From contig NZ_JAIUCY010000005.1 of assembly GCF_020179755.1 (NCBI RefSeq), positions 1 to 64,000 on the forward strand: a stretch of DNA of 64,000 nucleotides, given 5' to 3'. Shown here piece after piece: positions 63,122 to 64,000 of this stretch (its first letter is position 1; each line of letters starts with the position of its first letter). The notes beneath the pieces were generated by a model, which ran no database searches, was not told the origin of the DNA, and saw nothing but the letters and a program-made list of their open reading frames with translations. This DNA is from Herbaspirillum sp. alder98 (GTDB lineage: Bacteria > Pseudomonadota > Gammaproteobacteria > Burkholderiales > Burkholderiaceae_D). The position numbers were made by a program, and so were the translations under genes.

Positions 63122-64000
63122 TTACTCTCCCGCGGCGACTTTCTTTCGCCGCCACGAAAATCGCATTTCGCTAACGAGCACCCCGATGACGATCAATGCG
63201 GCGCCGAGAATGGCAATCGCGGGCAAGCGGTCGCCCGCCAGGCGGCCTGCCAGGCCACCCCAGACCGGTTCGCCCGCATAGATCACCGTGGCGCGCGTCG
63301 GCGAGACCGACTTCTGCGCCCAGTTCATCGCCAGCTGGATGATGATGCTGGCCACCCCAAGTCCCACCGCCGACAGCAGCCAGACCCACGAAAACGAAGG
63401 CAGCTTTTCGCCCAGGACGGGCATCAGCAGCAGCGACAGCCCGCCGGCCACCAGCAACTGGATGATGGTCACGCGCTGGACATCGACCTTGCCCGCGAAA
63501 TGACCGATCAGGATGATCTCGGCCGCGATCGCGAACGCGCCGATGAGGGTGGCGATCTCACCCGGCCCGAGGTGCAACGTCCCATCGTCGGGATCGGCCA
63601 GCAGCAGCAGGCCGGCGAAGGCAAACACAACGCCGACGACACTCATGAAATGCGGCGGCCGGCGCAGCACCGCCCATTGCAGCAGCGGCACGATCGGCAC
63701 GTACAGCGCGGTAATGAACGCCGATTTGCTACCGCTGATGGTTTGCATGCCATGCGTCTGCAGCGCATAACCGGCAAACAGTCCGACCCCGATCAGTGAA
63801 CCGGCCAGCAGATCACGGCGGTTCATGCCGGCCAGCGACTTTGAAAACAGCAGCATGCCGATCATTCCCGCCGTCAGGAAGCGCAGCCCGACGAAGAACA
63901 GCGGTCCCGCATAATTCATCGCGTTCTGCACCACCACGAAGGTGGTGCCCCAGAACATCGTGACCAGGATCAGCGCCAGCTCCTGCCGGCTGAGTTGGAC
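63122..64000 (-). CDS. DMT-family (EamA) transporter, partial at window end
   Basis: The visible 292 residues form about ten hydrophobic segments in two EamA repeats, with FWGTTFVVVQNAMNYAGPLFFVG in the first repeat and GKVDVQRVTIIQLLVAGGLSL in the second. The reading frame runs open through 64000 (VQLSRQELALILVT precedes the internal ATG at 63958), so the true start lies outside the window. Function: drug/metabolite export; substrate unknown. It is convergent with the OmpA-type gene. Confidence 0.85.
   Translation of the reverse strand, partial: VQLSRQELALILVTMFWGTTFVVVQNAMNYAGPLFFVGLRFLTAGMIGMLLFSKSLAGMNRRDLLAGSLIGVGLFAGYALQTHGMQTISGSKSAFITALYVPIVPLLQWAVLRRPPHFMSVVGVVFAFAGLLLLADPDDGTLHLGPGEIATLIGAFAIAAEIILIGHFAGKVDVQRVTIIQLLVAGGLSLLLMPVLGEKLPSFSWVWLLSAVGLGVASIIIQLAMNWAQKSVSPTRATVIYAGEPVWGGLAGRLAGDRLPAIAILGAALIVIGVLVSEMRFSWRRKKVAAGE

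Overview
The window looks like a chromosomal segment of a high-GC betaproteobacterium of the order Burkholderiales. The family Oxalobacteraceae (Herbaspirillum-like) is the best guess. This rests on the groESL proteins, a DUF4148 repeat protein, PEP-CTERM proteins with VPEA-type sorting signals, a non-lipidated MetQ and many LysR/TRAP/MFS genes. It is inference from family flavour, not a search result. No rRNA, tRNA or CRISPR array was seen.

Layout. 1-660: decayed insertion-sequence remnants (IS3 OrfB tail, IS21 IstA head). 700-2990: groES-groEL with a sigma70 promoter overlapped by a perfect CIRCE operator. 3010-9726: a minus-strand dicarboxylate operon (fumarase/aspartase-superfamily lyase, DctA, chemoreceptor, FumC) facing a GntR/HutC regulator across two identical 14-bp palindromes. 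9731-13654: iron uptake operon (TonB receptor, Sel1 protein, PiuC hydroxylase) with a Fur box. 13787-15954: OmpR-type two-component system. 16270-19700: DUF4148 protein and the metNIQ methionine importer. 19857-21235: lipoprotein plus candidate permuted papain-fold hydrolase, possibly an immunity/effector pair. 21287-25752: YlqF GTPase, DHA2 exporter with divergent LysR, HDAC-family deacetylase. 25948-30521: MltB, TonB receptor and APH-like kinase. 30629-35411: YaeQ, DUF1415, a small HTH protein, CysM and an AidB-like acyl-CoA dehydrogenase. 35554-36255: PEP-CTERM protein.

36306-43786: the most striking catabolic locus. A TRAP transporter, VOC protein, RuBisCO-like protein and four-carbon-acid-sugar kinase form one operon opposite a LacI regulator. 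The RuBisCO-like protein plus DUF1537 kinase pair resembles the 3-oxo-isoapionate (apiose/apionate) route. 43788-48441: a 572-aa orphan, a small exported protein, an AraC regulator and an Fsr-like exporter. 48445-49842: a CLC-type carrier with fluoride-subtype motifs behind a well-formed fluoride riboswitch. 50033-55114: HD-GYP phosphodiesterase, two LysE exporters, LysR, and an argininosuccinate-lyase-like enzyme with a signal peptide. 55195-57641: 28-aa membrane peptide, Mn-catalase, Q/N/S-rich repeat protein and a second PEP-CTERM protein. 57811-64000: Crp/Fnr regulator, LysR with divergent HbpS-like protein and MFS exporter, FecR-OmpA pair, and a DMT transporter cut by the window end.

Three different fumarase/aspartase-superfamily enzymes occur (FumC, a PcaB-like lyase, an exported ASL-like lyase). 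Many regulator genes sit opposite their likely targets with a visible inverted repeat between them.
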